In this document: positions 60,452 to 64,000 of the stretch, in pieces | Position numbering within the stretch: the stretch's first letter is position 1 | Layout of the letters: every line of letters begins with the position of its first letter | From: Pilimelia columellifera | GTDB lineage: Bacteria; Actinomycetota; Actinomycetes; Mycobacteriales; Micromonosporaceae | Direction of reading: 5' to 3' | Assembly: GCF_039532605.1 (NCBI RefSeq) | Contig: NZ_BAAARY010000001.1 | Location: 372,001-436,000, forward strand | DNA length: 64,000 nucleotides | Program-made: the position numbers and the translations under genes | Notes under the pieces: generated by a model | What the model was told of the DNA's origin: nothing | Databases searched by the model: none | Seen by the model: only the letters and a program-made list of their open reading frames with translations

Positions 60452-61010
60452 TCCCCGCCCGGCGGCCAGGCCCGACCAGGCGACGCCGGAGGCTTCCACG
60501 GACCCCGACGCCAGCGGGCCGTCAGGCCCGGAGCTGGCCCGCGCGGTGCTCGACGCGGCCAAGGCCCGCAGGCAGACCACCCCGCGTCCGTCCCGCTACC
60601 GAGGCGCGGGCGACTCCCGTCGGCTGCGTGGCTACTCCGGGCCGGGGCCCGACCCGCGGGACCCGGCCCTGTTCGGTGTCGTCCTGCAACGGTTGATGAA
60701 GGCCCGGGGCTGGCAGCGGCAGACCGCCGAGGCCACCGTGTTCGGCGCCTGGGAACGGGTCGTCGGCGCTGACATAGCCGCGCACAGCCGGCCGGTCAGG
60801 CTCGCCGACGGCGAACTCACCATCGAGGCCGAGTCGACCGCATGGGCCACCCAACTGCGACTCCTCACCGGCAAGATCCTCAAGCAGATCGCAGGCGAGG
60901 TCGGCCACAACGTCGTCATCAGACTGAACATTCACGGACCGGCAGCCCCGTCCTGGCGGCGCGGGCCGCTACGCGTGCGGGGCCGGGGTCCCGGCGACAC
61001 GTACGGATGA
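60441..61010 (+). CDS. dciA: DciA-like protein (DUF721), DnaB loader
   Basis: This 189-aa protein has a Pro/Arg-rich disordered N-terminus (~1-75) and a DUF721/DciA domain (~85-170: LFGVVLQRLMKARGWQRQ, VFGAWERVVGADIAAHSRPVRL, LTIEAESTAWATQLRLL). DciA is the ancestral helicase operator that helps load DnaB in bacteria lacking DnaC/DnaI; it is the mycobacterial Rv0004 equivalent. The start is GTG 60441, overlapping recF. Confidence 0.85.
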   Translation: MSSDPRPAARPDQATPEASTDPDASGPSGPELARAVLDAAKARRQTTPRPSRYRGAGDSRRLRGYSGPGPDPRDPALFGVVLQRLMKARGWQRQTAEATVFGAWERVVGADIAAHSRPVRLADGELTIEAESTAWATQLRLLTGKILKQIAGEVGHNVVIRLNIHGPAAPSWRRGPLRVRGRGPGDTYG

Positions 61011-61021
61011 CCTGACCCCGC

Positions 61022-61666
61022 TCAGTCCTGAGCGAAGACAGCGAAGCCCTGTTCGGCGCACTGCCGGTAGAACCGGCCGAGGACGGCAAGCTCGGTGCGG
61101 GTGAACGCCCAGGTCGGCGGCTCACCGGCCGGGCCACGCATCGCGTCCAGCCTGCCCTCCAGCCAGCGCAGCTGCTGATCCGCCAGCCGCCCCTCGGAAA
61201 GCGCCGACCGCATCACCGCGCCGACCGTGGCGAACTCGACGCGCTCCCCGTACCTCTCGTGTCCGGCGACGAAACGTTCCAGACCGCCGGCGATCCAGGC
61301 GCATCCGTCCGGGTCGATGACCGGATCCTCGTCCTCGGCCGCCGCCTCGGTCGCGTAGAGGACGCCGTCCAGCCCGAGGAGCAGGTCGACCAGGCCCGTG
61401 TAGGCGGCTACCGGCGCGGCCGCCGACCGACCGATGGTCGCCGCGAGCGCCACTGCGGCGTCAGCGCCGCGTCCGACCAGCGCTTCGGCGATCTCGGTGA
61501 ACTCGGCGAACGCCACGCTGGACGTCGGCAGGTACTGCTCGCCCAGGCGGGGCCAGCGGACGGCGACGTTGTGGAGTTCGGCGGGCGCCGGCTCGGGCCG
61601 TGCCTCGGCCGTCGCCGGCGTCCCACCGGCGTTCCCTGACGATGCGGCGGCGGTACTGGAGCTCAC
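61022..61666 (-). CDS. hypothetical protein beside dciA
   Basis: This is a 214-aa soluble, Ala/Glu-rich, mainly helical protein without a signal peptide or motif I recognise. Conserved-looking parts are RWPRLGEQYLPTSSVAFAEF, EEDPVIDPDG-like acidic stretches and WAFTRTELAVLGRFYRQCAEQGFAVF at the C-terminus. GTG 61666 is preferred since GAGGGG lies 9 bases upstream; ATG 61675 and GTG 61693 are in frame. It converges on dciA with 11 bases between the stops. The function is unknown. Confidence 0.6.
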   Translation of the reverse strand: MSSSTAAASSGNAGGTPATAEARPEPAPAELHNVAVRWPRLGEQYLPTSSVAFAEFTEIAEALVGRGADAAVALAATIGRSAAAPVAAYTGLVDLLLGLDGVLYATEAAAEDEDPVIDPDGCAWIAGGLERFVAGHERYGERVEFATVGAVMRSALSEGRLADQQLRWLEGRLDAMRGPAGEPPTWAFTRTELAVLGRFYRQCAEQGFAVFAQD

Positions 61667-61879
61667 CCGGTTCATCCCCTCGACGCGGTTCACGCTGTGC
61701 CGCCGGCAGGTTACGACACGGAGCCGACAAACGACAGGCCCGACGACGCGGCACGCCGCAACTCCACGATCGACGACGATTGCCGGAGACCGCGACGGGG
61801 TACCAGCCGCGCATCGATCGCGACGCCGACCGACGTCCGGCAGGGCCCGGTCGGCGTCGCGGCTAGAAGGGAGTCCCCC

Positions 61880-62086
61880 ATGCGATACCGCTCCGTCAGC
61901 GTCTTCTTCGTCTTGGTTTGGCTGCTCATCGGCCTCCTTGCCGCGGGGCAGCGCGGCTACCTGCGGTCGGCTGACGCCACCTGCGCTGAGGCGTCCACCA
62001 TCGCCGTCACCGTGCTCGCCGGCCCGCTCAACTACGTCGGGCTTAATCCGGTGATGAAGTGTGAGCTTCCGCAGCCGTCATCTTGA
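61880..62086 (+). CDS. small single-pass membrane or secreted protein
   Basis: This 68-aa protein has a basic start MRYRSV, one long hydrophobic segment (FFVLVWLLIGLLAAG) and a short extracytoplasmic part with two Cys (ATCAEAST, VMKCELP). AGAAGGGAGTCCCCC precedes the ATG, a good ribosome-binding site. It lies before gyrB on the same strand. I do not recognise a named family; small proteins of this form recur upstream of gyrB in related actinobacteria, as far as I recall. Confidence 0.65.
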   Translation: MRYRSVSVFFVLVWLLIGLLAAGQRGYLRSADATCAEASTIAVTVLAGPLNYVGLNPVMKCELPQPSS

Positions 62087-62401
62087 TCCGTGCCCGGCCT
62101 CCGTGGGGGGTGTTGCGCCCGCGGTCCGCGCGCCGCTACGGCGATCTGAGGTGCCTCGGCACGGGTGCCGCGGGGCGGCAAAGTCCGTCCGGCACAGTAG
62201 GATTGCCGAGAACACCAGGATCGTCCGTGCGGGGCTCGTCCCCGCGGGCGTACCACCGAACCCTTACCGCGGGCCTCCGCGTGGTCGGCGCCTGGCGTCG
62301 GCCCGGCTCTGTCGGCTCGTCGCCGTCCGCCCGCCCGCCGCCCGCCAAACCCGCACCGCCAGCGGTTGGCCGACGCCGGCGGTACGAGAAAGCGACCGAG
62401 C
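62087..62401. other. gene-free stretch upstream of gyrB
   Basis: This 315-base stretch presumably contains the gyrB promoter. Open frames crossing it lack ribosome-binding sites, and I see no hairpin terminator, RNA gene or DnaA box. Confidence 0.4.

Positions 62402-64000
<1,599 letters not shown>

Overview
The window is a very GC-rich actinobacterial chromosome segment that spans the replication origin. GTG starts, gene pairs overlapping by 4 bases and long open antisense frames are all common, as expected at this base composition. The order rpmH-dnaA-oriC-dnaN-gnd-recF-dciA-(small genes)-gyrB, and on the other side rnpA-yidD-yidC-jag-rsmG-parA-parB, cwlM-trxA-trxB-anti-sigma-sigM-pseudokinase-murJ-cca, is the classic actinomycete origin layout. 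The details (gnd between dnaN and recF, MurJ and its pseudokinase as separate genes, Pro-rich membrane proteins) suggest Micromonosporaceae. That placement is inference from memory of the families, not a computed result.

Layout. 0-4.8 kb: the end of a metallophosphoesterase, a PHP-UvrD fusion helicase and a LuxR-type response regulator. 4.8-8.1 kb: a Flp-type pilin, a prepilin peptidase and two tandem paralogous membrane-anchored secreted-domain proteins. 8.1-10.7 kb: a minus-strand molybdenum-cofactor operon moaC-mog-moeA-moaE. 11-15.7 kb: a GGDEF-EAL protein preceded by a 7-codon ORF, a GT87-like membrane protein and a coupled crcB pair. 15.7-23.1 kb: dnaB carrying two inteins, an intergenic cluster of DnaA boxes, a large disordered membrane protein, and rplI-rpsR-ssb-rpsF. 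23.4-34.4 kb: envelope genes (GT-C-like proteins, a class A PBP), endonuclease IV, DUF5318/PadR genes, ino1 and a secreted lamin-tail protein. 34.4-47 kb: cca, murJ, pseudokinase, sigM and its anti-sigma, trxB, trxA, cwlM, GNAT, aminotransferase and a D-Ala-D-Ala ligase-like gene. 47-48.3 kb: a 1.3 kb gene-free region with several parS sites and a 30-bp inverted repeat built from DnaA boxes. 48.4-54.3 kb: parB, parA, rsmG, jag, yidC, yidD, rnpA, rpmH. 54.3-64 kb: dnaA, oriC, dnaN, gnd, recF, dciA, two small unknown genes and the 5' part of gyrB.

How it works together. The window holds the initiator (dnaA), the origin, the replicative helicase and its loader (dnaB, dciA), the clamp (dnaN), recF, gyrB and the partition system (parAB plus clustered parS). 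It also holds a cell-envelope set (murJ, the pseudokinase, cwlM, PBP, yidC) and a redox/envelope stress set (sigM, anti-sigma, trxAB). Most of this is ordinary core genome, and I do not see a wholly undescribed multi-gene system. The observations most worth following are the class 3 intein splitting the DnaB Walker A motif next to a second degenerate intein, the DnaA-box inverted repeat beside the parS cluster, the DnaA boxes between dnaB and its divergent neighbour, the PHP-helicase fusion, and the short ORF ahead of the GGDEF-EAL gene.
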